Assembly (NCBI RefSeq): GCF_039613825.1
Contig: NZ_CP154826.1
Coordinates: 2,914,001-2,978,000, forward strand
Origin: Diaminobutyricibacter sp. McL0608
GTDB taxonomy: Bacteria > Actinomycetota > Actinomycetes > Actinomycetales > Microbacteriaceae
Direction: 5' to 3'
Length of the DNA: 64,000 nt
The position numbers were made by a program, and so were the translations under genes. Each line of letters starts with the position of its first letter. Within the stretch, counting starts at the first letter, position 1. Below, in pieces: positions 44,013-51,671 of this stretch. A model generated the notes under the pieces. The model was not told the origin of the DNA and made no database searches. It saw only the letters and a list, made by a program, of their open reading frames with translations.

Positions 44013-45634
44013 ACGACCGCAGCATCCGCACCGTCGGACGGAACCTCGCGACAGCCTTTTCGGTCGTCGTGCTCTTCGTCGCGTCGCTCGCGCCCGGGCT
44101 CATCGACTCCGGATCGGCTCTGGCCCTCGTTCGTGTTCCGCTGGAGGCGATGATCGCTCTGCTCGTACTGGCGATCCTGCCGTGGCGCGCCGCCCGTCGC
44201 GTCATCGCCGTGTTGTTCGGTGTGCTGTTCGTCTCGGCGACGGTCGGCGCCGCCCTCGACCGCGCCTTCACCGTGACCGTCGGCCAGCCGTTCAACGTGG
44301 TGACCGGATGGCCGGAACTGGTTGACGGGTACGGTGTGGTGCGCGATTCCCTCGGCTCGTTCGCAGCGGGCGCCATCCTCGTGCTACTGGGCCTCGTGAC
44401 GCTGGCGAGCATCCTCCTGATCGCGTGGTCGCTCCTTCACCTGGACCGCATTGTTCGCCTGCATCGCCGCGCAGCGGCCATCGGGACCGCTGCGATCACA
44501 GCGAGCTGGGTCGTTCTCGCCCTCGTCGCCGTCCAGCTGGTGCCCGGCGAGCCTGTCGCCGCGTCGGATGCGATCAGCTCTGTCGAGAGCCGGGTCGCGC
44601 AGGCGAACGCCGCGGCGCGCGACCAGGCGGCGTTCGACCGGCAACGCGCGATCGATCCGTACAGCGTTGTGCCCGCATCCCAGCTTTTGACCGGACTGAA
44701 AGGCAAAGACGTCATCCTCGTCTTCGTCGAGAGCTACGGCCAGGTGGCCGTGCAGAACACATCGTTCTCACCCGGCGTCGACCAGGTCCTCCGCCAGGGG
44801 AACGCGCAACTGGCGGCGAGCGGCTACAGCGAGCGCAGCGCCTTCCTCACCTCGTCGACCTACGGCGGGATCAGCTGGCTGGCGCACTCGACGCTGCAGA
44901 CGGGACTGTGGATCGACTCGCAGCAGACGTACGACAAGGTCACGAGCGGCAACCGGTTGACGCTCAGCGACGCCTTCCGGAACGCCGGCTGGCGGACGAT
45001 GAGCGACGTTCCGTCGGACACGCGTCCGTGGGCCATCGGCAGTAAGTTCTACCATTTCGGCACTGAGCTCAACTCGCTGAACGTCGGGTACCAGGGACCG
45101 AAGTTCAGCTACGCGCGCGTCCCCGACCAGTACACCTTGGCGTACTTCCAGCAGCACGAGCTGTCGCAGCCACACAAACCCCTCATGGCCGAGATCGACC
45201 TCGTCTCGTCGCACAACCCGTGGACGCCGCTGCCGCATCTCGTGCCGTGGACGTCCATCGGCGACGGGTCGGTCTTCGACCCCCAGCCGGCGCAGGGACA
45301 ATCGCCCGCTGTCGTCTGGCAGGACCCGACCCAGGTGCAGAAGGTCTACGGCGAGTCGATCCAGTACACGATGGGCGCCCTTTTCTCGTTCCTGACCACG
45401 TTCGACGACCCGAACCTCGTGATGGTCGTTCTCGGCGACCATCAGCCTGCCGCCGTGGTCAGCGGTACGGGTTCCAACCATGATGTGCCGATCAGCATCA
45501 TCTCGAAGGACACCGGGGTCATCGACCGGATCTCGGGCTGGAACTGGCAGCCCGGCATGCTCCCGTCGCCGTCGGCTCCGATCTGGCGGATGGATGCGTT
45601 CAGAAACCGATTCCTGTCGGCGTACAGCCGATAG
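44009..45634 (+). CDS. Membrane-bound alkaline phosphatase/sulfatase-superfamily protein
   Basis: 541 residues. Four N-terminal membrane helices (AFSVVVLFVASLAPGLI; MIALLVLAILPW; LGSFAAGAILVLLGLVTLAS; and one near 150) are followed by a large extracellular domain. That domain contains DVILVFVESYGQVAV, the typical first strand of the superfamily, and VMVVLGDHQPAAVV, a metal-binding GDH. The Thr/Ser nucleophile is probably in LTSSTYGGISWLAHST. LTA synthases and phosphoethanolamine transferases share this layout. It may transfer or remove a head group on the exported product. Last gene of the cluster; a very long inverted repeat follows. Confidence 0.83.
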   Translation: MNDRSIRTVGRNLATAFSVVVLFVASLAPGLIDSGSALALVRVPLEAMIALLVLAILPWRAARRVIAVLFGVLFVSATVGAALDRAFTVTVGQPFNVVTGWPELVDGYGVVRDSLGSFAAGAILVLLGLVTLASILLIAWSLLHLDRIVRLHRRAAAIGTAAITASWVVLALVAVQLVPGEPVAASDAISSVESRVAQANAAARDQAAFDRQRAIDPYSVVPASQLLTGLKGKDVILVFVESYGQVAVQNTSFSPGVDQVLRQGNAQLAASGYSERSAFLTSSTYGGISWLAHSTLQTGLWIDSQQTYDKVTSGNRLTLSDAFRNAGWRTMSDVPSDTRPWAIGSKFYHFGTELNSLNVGYQGPKFSYARVPDQYTLAYFQQHELSQPHKPLMAEIDLVSSHNPWTPLPHLVPWTSIGDGSVFDPQPAQGQSPAVVWQDPTQVQKVYGESIQYTMGALFSFLTTFDDPNLVMVVLGDHQPAAVVSGTGSNHDVPISIISKDTGVIDRISGWNWQPGMLPSPSAPIWRMDAFRNRFLSAYSR

Positions 45635-45654
45635 GGTCGCCTCCCGCCGTTCAT

Positions 45655-45749
45655 AAAACAGGAGTTCGTGTGACGGAAGTGACGGGAGCGCATCCGGATG
45701 CGCGGATCGGGGCGCTTTCTGTCGCATCCGTCACACGAACTCCTGTTTT
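45655..45749. terminator. 23-bp inverted repeat, likely bidirectional terminator
   Basis: Perfect 23-base arms at 45655-45677 and 45727-45749, starting AAAACAGGAGTTCGTGTGAC and ending in TCCTGTTTT. The 49-base loop contains a second perfect 16-base palindrome, GCGCATCCGGATGCGC (45688-45703). It sits between converging genes, with A-runs and T-runs at the outer ends, so it can stop transcription in both directions. The arms are much longer than a terminator needs. Confidence 0.75.
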
Positions 45750-45768
45750 GTGAACACGAAGGCGCGCC

Positions 45769-46698
45769 TCAGGCGCGATACCACTCGAGGACGCGGAGCG
45801 CCCTGAGCGTGTTCCATCTGCTCGGCCGGCCGTCGCCGTCGTCGAGCTCGAAGTGGACGGCTCCCTGGTGCGTGTGGTCGAGCAGCCAGGTGCCGTCCGC
45901 CTGGCGTTTGGACTCGACCAGGTCGATGGCCTCGGCGAGCCGATCATCCGGCGTCACGCCCGCCGCCCGCAGGTAGTCGAGGCTTCTCAGCACGTCGTAG
46001 TGCCAGCGAACCGGGAACGAGAACCGCAGCCAGCGATCGTCCACGATCTCGCCTGTCGAGAGCCGGCGCATGAGGTGGCGATCGAGCAGGTACGCGTGGG
46101 CGCGCTCGCGCGCGGTCGTGATCTCCGGGGATGCGCCCATCCGGGTCTCGTATTCGAGCAGGCCTTCGAGCACCGAGATCGTACTGTTGAACGAGCTGCG
46201 GGTCGAGCCGAACTCCGCTTCGCAGTTCCAGCCTCCGTCGTCGAGAGTCTCCGTCAACAGGCGTTCGACTATCCCGGTCACGTCCTCGCCGAAGTACGCC
46301 CCGATCGCCACGGTCATGCCGTTGATGCAGGGCTCGACCTCACCGTCGAAGAATCGTGAACCGTCGTACTCCCAGCGGCTGTTCTCACGTACCAGCGCGA
46401 CCGCCCGGCGCACTCGCTCGTCGCCCGGGTCGATGCCGAACTGGCGGAGCAGCTGCAGCGTGAAGGCAGTTGCGGTCCACGGCTGGTCCTCCGGCTCTCG
46501 GGACACCGGCGGAAAATAGGTTCCGCCTGCCCACTGACCATCCGCATCCTGGAGCGCGAGCAGCCGCGCGCCCCAGCCTTCGTCTGCGATCCGCGCCCGC
46601 TCGGCGGCGACCGCTTCGTCGTCCGACCCGAGGAGGTCGCGCATCACCTGCCAGCGGATCGCAGGATCCGAATCCATCAGCCAATCGACGACCGCCAT
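45769..46698 (-). CDS. Terpenoid-cyclase/prenyltransferase-fold (alpha-toroid) protein
   Basis: 309 residues made of repeated helical modules: ARLLALQDADGQWAGGTYFP, TATAFTLQLLRQFGIDPGDE, TLDDGGWNCEAEFGSTRSSF and LAEAIDLVESKRQADGTWLL. The QxxDGxW pattern matches squalene-cyclase-like toroids. The DxDD motif of true squalene-hopene cyclases is not seen, so it may be a binding protein or an unknown enzyme. ATG 46698 overlaps the stop of the upstream M23-like gene by one base. Confidence 0.7.
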   Translation of the reverse strand: MAVVDWLMDSDPAIRWQVMRDLLGSDDEAVAAERARIADEGWGARLLALQDADGQWAGGTYFPPVSREPEDQPWTATAFTLQLLRQFGIDPGDERVRRAVALVRENSRWEYDGSRFFDGEVEPCINGMTVAIGAYFGEDVTGIVERLLTETLDDGGWNCEAEFGSTRSSFNSTISVLEGLLEYETRMGASPEITTARERAHAYLLDRHLMRRLSTGEIVDDRWLRFSFPVRWHYDVLRSLDYLRAAGVTPDDRLAEAIDLVESKRQADGTWLLDHTHQGAVHFELDDGDGRPSRWNTLRALRVLEWYRA

Positions 46699-47348
46699 CA
46701 CCCGTGCCCTATGCGGGACGAGATCGACTCGAGCTTGGTCCAGATCAGCGTGTCGTGAAGCTGGATCATCTCATCGATCTTCGCCAGTCCGACCGCTTCG
46801 ATCGACCGCACCTCATCCATGTCGTTCAGCCGGGTGAGGCGCCCGTCGGGGCCGACGTAACCGATCGTGCCGCTGGGGAGCCGAATGAACTTGCCCATTT
46901 CTTCCTCCTCCTCCTCGAGAAGCATCGCGAGCATCGCGGCGCTCGCGTGCAGCATGAAATCGGAGTTGACCCCTCCGAGGTACAGCGAGACATGGCAGTG
47001 CGGTGGCACTCCGTGATCGTCATCGTCGGCCGACCCGCCGGAGAGCGCGATCTGCTGCCGCGTCGCGACCTTCTGACCTGCGACGACATCGACCCGCGAC
47101 AGGTGCAGGTACTGGGTCTGGCTTCCGTCATCGTGGTCGATGTAGACGACTCGGCCGCCGCTCCCGGACGAGCTCGGGTCGGCGGTGTTCACCGTCCCCG
47201 CTTTCGCCGCGACCACGATCGAGCCGTACGCGCATCCGAAGTCGACTCCCGGATTGACGCTCGGCGGGTGCCGGTCCCGGTGTCCCTGCCACGAGCCGTC
47301 CTGGTCGACAGGCTCGTGCTTGTTGGTGGGAAAGATGAACTCTGCCAT
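46698..47348 (-). CDS. M23-peptidase-like domain protein
   Basis: 216 residues, no signal peptide. The fold region reads NPGVDFGCAYGSIVVAAKAG, then GRVVYIDHDDGSQTQYLHLS and HCHVSLYLGG. M23 enzymes need H-x3-D and H-x-H; here H-x-H is present (HCH) and the Asp of the first motif is present, but its His is Asn or earlier. The C-terminal part has a run of six Glu and a helical tail (MGKFIRLPSGTIGYVGPDGR). Without export signal and with an altered metal site it may not be a cell-wall hydrolase. Coupled to the next gene. Confidence 0.6.
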   Translation of the reverse strand: MAEFIFPTNKHEPVDQDGSWQGHRDRHPPSVNPGVDFGCAYGSIVVAAKAGTVNTADPSSSGSGGRVVYIDHDDGSQTQYLHLSRVDVVAGQKVATRQQIALSGGSADDDDHGVPPHCHVSLYLGGVNSDFMLHASAAMLAMLLEEEEEEMGKFIRLPSGTIGYVGPDGRLTRLNDMDEVRSIEAVGLAKIDEMIQLHDTLIWTKLESISSRIGHG

Positions 47349-47476
47349 CGCGGGCTCGCATTCGGCACGTCGACTGGATGGCTGGATGCTCCAGCCGTGG
47401 TGGCCTCAGTGTAGAACGCGGTAGGACACCCGGTCTAGGGAATAGTGAGCTATCCTCCGCTCAGACCGCGGAGACG

Positions 47477-47551
47477 ATGCTGAGCGACCTGCTGTGGTGG
47501 GCGAACGCCCTCGCTCCGGCGCGCGCAGAAGACGAAGAACTCGCCGGCTGA
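47477..47551 (+). CDS. Possible 24-residue leader peptide
   Basis: ATG 47477 to TGA gives MLSDLLWWANALAPARAEDE plus four residues. A GGAG lies four bases upstream and a TATCCT hexamer 24 bases upstream could be a -10. Two adjacent Trp codons make it resemble a leader peptide ahead of the reductase gene, but no attenuator pair was found. Speculative. Confidence 0.2.
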   Translation: MLSDLLWWANALAPARAEDEELAG

Positions 47552-47617
47552 GCCTCGCCCGCGCGCCCCTTCTGGCGCATGATGGACCCAGAGTCCCGCG
47601 AACCAAGGAGGACGCCC

Positions 47618-48649
47618 GTGAGCGGTGAACTGGTGCTCGTGACCGGCGGGTCCGGCTTCGTCGGCGCCCACTGCATCCTGAAACTCCTCGACGCCGGATA
47701 CCGGGTCCGCACGACCGTGCGTTCGCTCGATCGCGAAGCGGATGTGCGGGCGATGCTGAAGGTCGGCGGCGCCGAACCCGGCTCGTCGTTGTCGTTCGCT
47801 GCGGTGGACCTGCTGGCGGACGACGGCTGGGCCGATGCGGCCGCTGGCTGCGATTTCGTGCTCCATGTGGCCTCGCCGTTCCCGGTGATGATGCCCCGCG
47901 ACGAGGATGAGCTGATCCGGCCCGCGCGGGAGGGCGCCCTTCGTGCGCTGCGGGCGGCGCGGGACGCGGGCGTGAAGCGGGTCGTGCTGACGTCGTCGTT
48001 CGCCGCGATCGGCTACGGGCCACCGCATCCGGACGGAAGCCCGTTCACCGAAGAGGACTGGACGGACCCCGACGGCCAGGTGTCGGCGTACGTGAAGTCG
48101 AAGACGTTCGCCGAACGGGCCGCGTGGGATTTCATCGAGCGCGAAGGCGGCGGACTCGAACTCGCGGTAGTGAACCCAGTGGGAATTTTCGGGCCCGTAC
48201 TCGGCCCGGATGTGTCGAGTTCGATCGAACTGGTGCGCCGGATGATGAACGGCAGCCTCCCGGCGGTGCCCCGGATGTTCTTCGGCATCGTCGATGTGCG
48301 CGACGTGGCCGACCTGCACGTGCGGGCCATGACCGATCCCGCCGCAGCCGGCAACCGGTTCCTCGCCATCGCGGGCGATGCGCTCACGCTGCCCGAGATG
48401 GCGGCGGTCCTGCGGAAGCGCCTGGGAACGGCGGCACGACGCGTACCGAAACGCGTCATGCCCGACGGCCTCCTGAAGTCGATCGCCGTCTTCGCCCCGT
48501 CACTGCGCCAGATCGTGCCCGAGCTGGGCCGCGCGAAGCCGGCGACGAACGCGAAGGCGCGGAGGGTCCTCGGCTGGGAGCCGCGTACGAACGAGGATGC
48601 GCTCACGGCCACCGGCGAAAGCCTGGTGCGCCTCGGCATAGTGAACTAG
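47618..48649 (+). CDS. NAD-dependent epimerase/dihydroflavonol reductase-like protein (extended SDR)
   Basis: Extended short-chain dehydrogenase. The N-terminal dinucleotide site is LVLVTGGSGFVGAHCILKLL; the catalytic region has VVLTSSFAAIGYG and YVKSKTFAERAAWDF, giving Ser-Tyr-x3-Lys. Substrate-loop residues (VNPVGIFGPVLGPDVSSSIE) match dihydroflavonol-4-reductase-like enzymes of unknown bacterial substrate. GTG 47618 is preferred because CAAGGAGGACG precedes it; the frame could start at 47579. The end overlaps the converging arginase-fold gene by four bases. Confidence 0.87.
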   Translation: MSGELVLVTGGSGFVGAHCILKLLDAGYRVRTTVRSLDREADVRAMLKVGGAEPGSSLSFAAVDLLADDGWADAAAGCDFVLHVASPFPVMMPRDEDELIRPAREGALRALRAARDAGVKRVVLTSSFAAIGYGPPHPDGSPFTEEDWTDPDGQVSAYVKSKTFAERAAWDFIEREGGGLELAVVNPVGIFGPVLGPDVSSSIELVRRMMNGSLPAVPRMFFGIVDVRDVADLHVRAMTDPAAAGNRFLAIAGDALTLPEMAAVLRKRLGTAARRVPKRVMPDGLLKSIAVFAPSLRQIVPELGRAKPATNAKARRVLGWEPRTNEDALTATGESLVRLGIVN

Positions 48650-49548
48650 ACGACTGAGAAGGCCTGCGCGAGTGTCCGGATGAACCGGTCGAGCACGATC
48701 GGCTCACCGGCCGACCGTGAGGGGTTCAGCTCCCCGACGGTGAGGACGCGGACGCTCGGGTCGTGGCACGCGGTGTCGAGAGCCTCGGCCAGCGCATCCA
48801 GTGACGGGCCGGAGTTCCGTCCGCCGGTGTCCTCGGCGAGCGGAGCGTCCGTGAAATCGAGCACGTCCACATCCAGGTGCACGGCGATCGGGCCGGGCGC
48901 GAGTCTCGCCAGTGCCCGCTGCGTCTCGCTGACCGGATGCTGGGCCAGCTCGTCGCCCGTCCGCCACACCAGCTGCAAATCGGAGCCCGCCCGACGCTCG
49001 CCCTCTGTCGTCGCATCGGGGTCGACGCCGAGAAGGTGCAGCCGCGCAGGGGTGAGCAGGGGGATGCGGGCGAGGGCCGCCTGGAGTTCCGGGATCGACC
49101 CGGGCACCGCTAGCGCGTGTGCCAGCCCCATCCAGTCGAGTGCTCCGTCGGACGTCGTCGAGGGCGTGTTCAGGTCGAAATGGCGATCGAGGTAGAGCAG
49201 GCCGGGATCGGCGAACCGGGATGACAGCGCGCTGACCGCACCGAGCGCGATGGTGCAGTTGCCGCCGATGACCAGGGCGTCGCACCCCGCGTCGATCGCC
49301 GCTCCGACCTGGCGGGTGACAGCCTCGATCGACGCGATCACCTGGCCCAGATTCTGGGATCGGGGATGCTCGCGGTCCGGTTTCCAGACCTGGAACGGGC
49401 CATCGCCGTCGTCGACGACGTCGCGGCCGGCGGCCCGGAGCTTGTCGATCAGTCCGCGCTCGCGCAGGACCCGCGGCGCCGACTCCTGCCCCGCCGCGTA
49501 ACTTCCGGCACTCGAGGGAGCGCCGATCACCACCAGTCGCCTGGCCAC
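48646..49548 (-). CDS. Arginase-fold protein with altered metal site
   Basis: 300 residues of the ureohydrolase fold. Two of three ligand motifs are intact: YLDRHFDLNTP (D-x-H-x-D) and VHLDVDVLDFTDAP (D-x-D). The first motif, normally GGDHS, reads GGNCTIALGA, so the first manganese ligand His is Cys. Activity may be changed or lost, or a different metal may be used. The N-terminus VVIGAPSSAGSYAAGQESAP carries the loop typical of arginases and not of agmatinases. The start ATG at 49548 has no strong Shine-Dalgarno sequence. It stands apart from the other ureohydrolase at 31.5 kb. Confidence 0.82.
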   Translation of the reverse strand: MARRLVVIGAPSSAGSYAAGQESAPRVLRERGLIDKLRAAGRDVVDDGDGPFQVWKPDREHPRSQNLGQVIASIEAVTRQVGAAIDAGCDALVIGGNCTIALGAVSALSSRFADPGLLYLDRHFDLNTPSTTSDGALDWMGLAHALAVPGSIPELQAALARIPLLTPARLHLLGVDPDATTEGERRAGSDLQLVWRTGDELAQHPVSETQRALARLAPGPIAVHLDVDVLDFTDAPLAEDTGGRNSGPSLDALAEALDTACHDPSVRVLTVGELNPSRSAGEPIVLDRFIRTLAQAFSVV

Positions 49549-49670
49549 GATGACATTCTCGCCTGCCTGGGCCGAGCGCGCTACAGCACGCGAATCGCCG
49601 TTGCCCGCTCGCCGCGATCGGACGAGACTGGATGAAGCGTCGCGTCAGGCGACGAGATCGGGGAGCGGAC

Positions 49671-49817
49671 ATGAGCGAGCAGTCCGAGAACGCCCAGCAC
49701 AGGGCGGGCGATTACGAGTATCCGGACGAGGCCGGGTATCCCGACGGCACGGGAACCCTTGACGAGGGAACGGCCGGGGTGCCGGATCTGAAGGACGAGG
49801 ACGACGAGGGCGTCTGA
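49671..49817 (+). CDS. Small acidic protein
   Basis: 48 residues, rich in Asp, Glu and Gly (AGDYEYPDEAGYPDGTGTLD). It probably lacks stable structure by itself. GGGGAGCGG precedes the ATG. Small acidic proteins with a Tyr-Pro-Asp pattern occur next to unrelated genes in Microbacteriaceae. Function not known. Confidence 0.55.
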   Translation: MSEQSENAQHRAGDYEYPDEAGYPDGTGTLDEGTAGVPDLKDEDDEGV

Positions 49818-49845
49818 CCGCGGGACCTTCGGCCCCACATCCGCG

Positions 49846-49898
49846 AGCACAGGGAAAAGCGGCTTATGAATCGAATATTCGCCGCTTTTCCCTGTGCT
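49846..49898. terminator. Terminator hairpin after small acidic gene and ABC operon
   Basis: Perfect 18-bp stem: AGCACAGGGAAAAGCGGC (49846-49863) pairs with GCCGCTTTTCCCTGTGCT (49881-49898) around a 17-base A/T-rich loop. It is between two converging genes and so may act in both directions. The arm shares AGCACAGG and an A-run with the hairpin at 57659. Confidence 0.75.
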
Positions 49899-49920
49899 GG
49901 CGGAGCGCTGACTGAGCAGC

Positions 49921-50664
49921 TCAGGCGGAGTGGCGGCCTCGACGCGGCTGATCCGCGAGCTGGCCGTCGTGGAGTTCGAGCACCCGGTCTGCGCGAGCCA
50001 TCAGAAGCGGGTCGTGAGTCGTCACGACGGCCGCCACCCCTTTGCTGTGCACGAGGCCGACGAGCAGCTCCATCATCGCCGCACCGGTGACGCTGTCGAG
50101 CTGACCGGTGGGTTCATCGGCGAACAGCACCTTCGGGTCGCAGGCGAGGGCTCGCGCAATCCCGACGCGCTGCTGTTGTCCACCCGAGAGCTCGGCGGGC
50201 CGCTGGCGGGCGTGACCGGCCAGGCCGACCAGCGCGAGGAGTTCGGCGACGCGGGCTTCGCGTTCCTCCGGTGCGACGCCGAGGAGGCGCAGGGGCACCT
50301 CCACGTTCTCGGCGGCCGACAGCACCGGGATGAGCCCGAACGCCTGGAAGACGAAGCCGATCTGCGAGCGCCGGATGTCGACGAGCTCCGACTCGGCGGC
50401 TCCCGTCAGCTGCACAGCACCGAGCCGGACCTGCCCGCTCGTCGGCTGGTCGAGACCGCCGAGCATGTTCAGCAGTGTGGTCTTTCCACTGCCCGAGCGG
50501 CCCCGGATGACGACCAGCTCCCCCGGATGAACGACGAGTGAGACGTCGGAGACCGCGGTGACTTTTCCGCCGGCCGTCTCGAAGACGCGGGTGAGCCCAT
50601 CCGCACGCAGGATCGGTTCCACGGCGCTGATCTCGTCGTCGTACGACGGCTCGACGACACTCAT
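49921..50664 (-). CDS. MacB-type ABC transporter ATP-binding protein (1)
   Basis: 247 residues. Walker A GRSGSGKTTL, signature [20 protein letters not shown], Walker B VLFADEPTGQLDS, switch His VTTHDPLL. LolD/MacB-type ATPases partner with FtsX-fold permeases, as found upstream. Its start overlaps the preceding ATPase gene's stop by four bases (ATGA). Last gene of a four-gene operon. Two ATPases and two permeases suggest a heteromeric complex or two related ones. Confidence 0.9.
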   Translation of the reverse strand: MSVVEPSYDDEISAVEPILRADGLTRVFETAGGKVTAVSDVSLVVHPGELVVIRGRSGSGKTTLLNMLGGLDQPTSGQVRLGAVQLTGAAESELVDIRRSQIGFVFQAFGLIPVLSAAENVEVPLRLLGVAPEEREARVAELLALVGLAGHARQRPAELSGGQQQRVGIARALACDPKVLFADEPTGQLDSVTGAAMMELLVGLVHSKGVAAVVTTHDPLLMARADRVLELHDGQLADQPRRGRHSA

Positions 50665-51671
50665 CGCCCGGCCTCCTCTTCGTGATCGTCATGATCGCCC
50701 GGCTCGCCCGATTGCTGCCCGTGCGGCCAGACCCCGACGTGGTCGGCCTCGAGTGCGAGCCGCACGCGGTCGCGCATCCGGAGACTGGTCAGATATTCGG
50801 GCGGCAGCTGGAGCCGGCCGACACGGTCGAGCACGGCGAACTCCTCCGCGATGGTGTGTTCGTCGCCGCCCTCGGTGATGCCGGTGCGCCGGATCACCTC
50901 CGTCGATGTCCGCCCGTCGCGGATCTGGACCGTGCGCAGCACGTGCTCCGACACAGTCGGGTCGTGCGTGACGATGAGGGTGGTGACGCCGAGCTCACGG
51001 TTGACGCCGCGCATCGCCTCGAGCACATCCACCGACGTCGCTTCGTCGAGTTCACCCGTCGGCTCGTCCGCGAGGAGCACCCGCGGATCATTGGCGAGCG
51101 CCACCGCGATGGCGGTGCGCTGCTGTTCGCCACCCGACATCTCGGTCGGCCTGCGGTCGGCGCAATGGCCCACCTCGAGGAGGTCGAGAAGCTCGAGCGA
51201 GCGCGGCTCACGACCGGGGGTGCCCGCCAGTGACATGGCGAGCACGATGTTCTCGCGCGCGGTCAGGTAGGGCAGCAGGTTGCGCGATGTCTGCTGCCAG
51301 ACGAAACCCACCGTGTGACGCCGGTAGTCGACCCGCTGCCTGCCCGTCATCGAGAGCAAGTCGCGCCCGGCCACCTTTGCAGAGCCGGCCGTCGGTTTGT
51401 CCAGCCCGGAGAGAATCCCGAGGAGTGTCGACTTGCCCGACCCCGACGCGCCCACGATGGCCACGAGCTCACCGCTCTTCACTGTCAGGTTGAGGCCCTG
51501 GAGCGCCTGTACTTCGACGCCCTCGGCCGTGAAGATCCTGACGAGGTCGGAGCAGGCGATGCCGGCGTCGATCGGTGCCGACCGGGCGGATGCGGTTCCG
51601 GATGCCGGTGCGACTTCGGATGCGGCAGCCACCGCATCCCCTGTCGCGTCCGTGATCGAGGTGGTCATCAT
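50661..51671 (-). CDS. MacB-type ABC transporter ATP-binding protein (2), with long C-terminus
   Basis: 336 residues. Walker A GASGSGKSTL, signature EMSGGEQQRTAIAVALANDP, Walker B VLLADEPTGELDEA, switch His IVTHDPTV. After the ATPase domain comes an extension of about 80 residues with LPPEYLTSLRMRDRVRLALE, which resembles a small C-terminal regulatory or dimerisation part. An N-terminal Ala/Ser-rich stretch of about 35 residues is unusual. ATG 51671 is chosen because it overlaps the permease stop by four bases; the open frame continues upstream but only inside the permease. Confidence 0.88.
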   Translation of the reverse strand: MMTTSITDATGDAVAAASEVAPASGTASARSAPIDAGIACSDLVRIFTAEGVEVQALQGLNLTVKSGELVAIVGASGSGKSTLLGILSGLDKPTAGSAKVAGRDLLSMTGRQRVDYRRHTVGFVWQQTSRNLLPYLTARENIVLAMSLAGTPGREPRSLELLDLLEVGHCADRRPTEMSGGEQQRTAIAVALANDPRVLLADEPTGELDEATSVDVLEAMRGVNRELGVTTLIVTHDPTVSEHVLRTVQIRDGRTSTEVIRRTGITEGGDEHTIAEEFAVLDRVGRLQLPPEYLTSLRMRDRVRLALEADHVGVWPHGQQSGEPGDHDDHEEEAGR

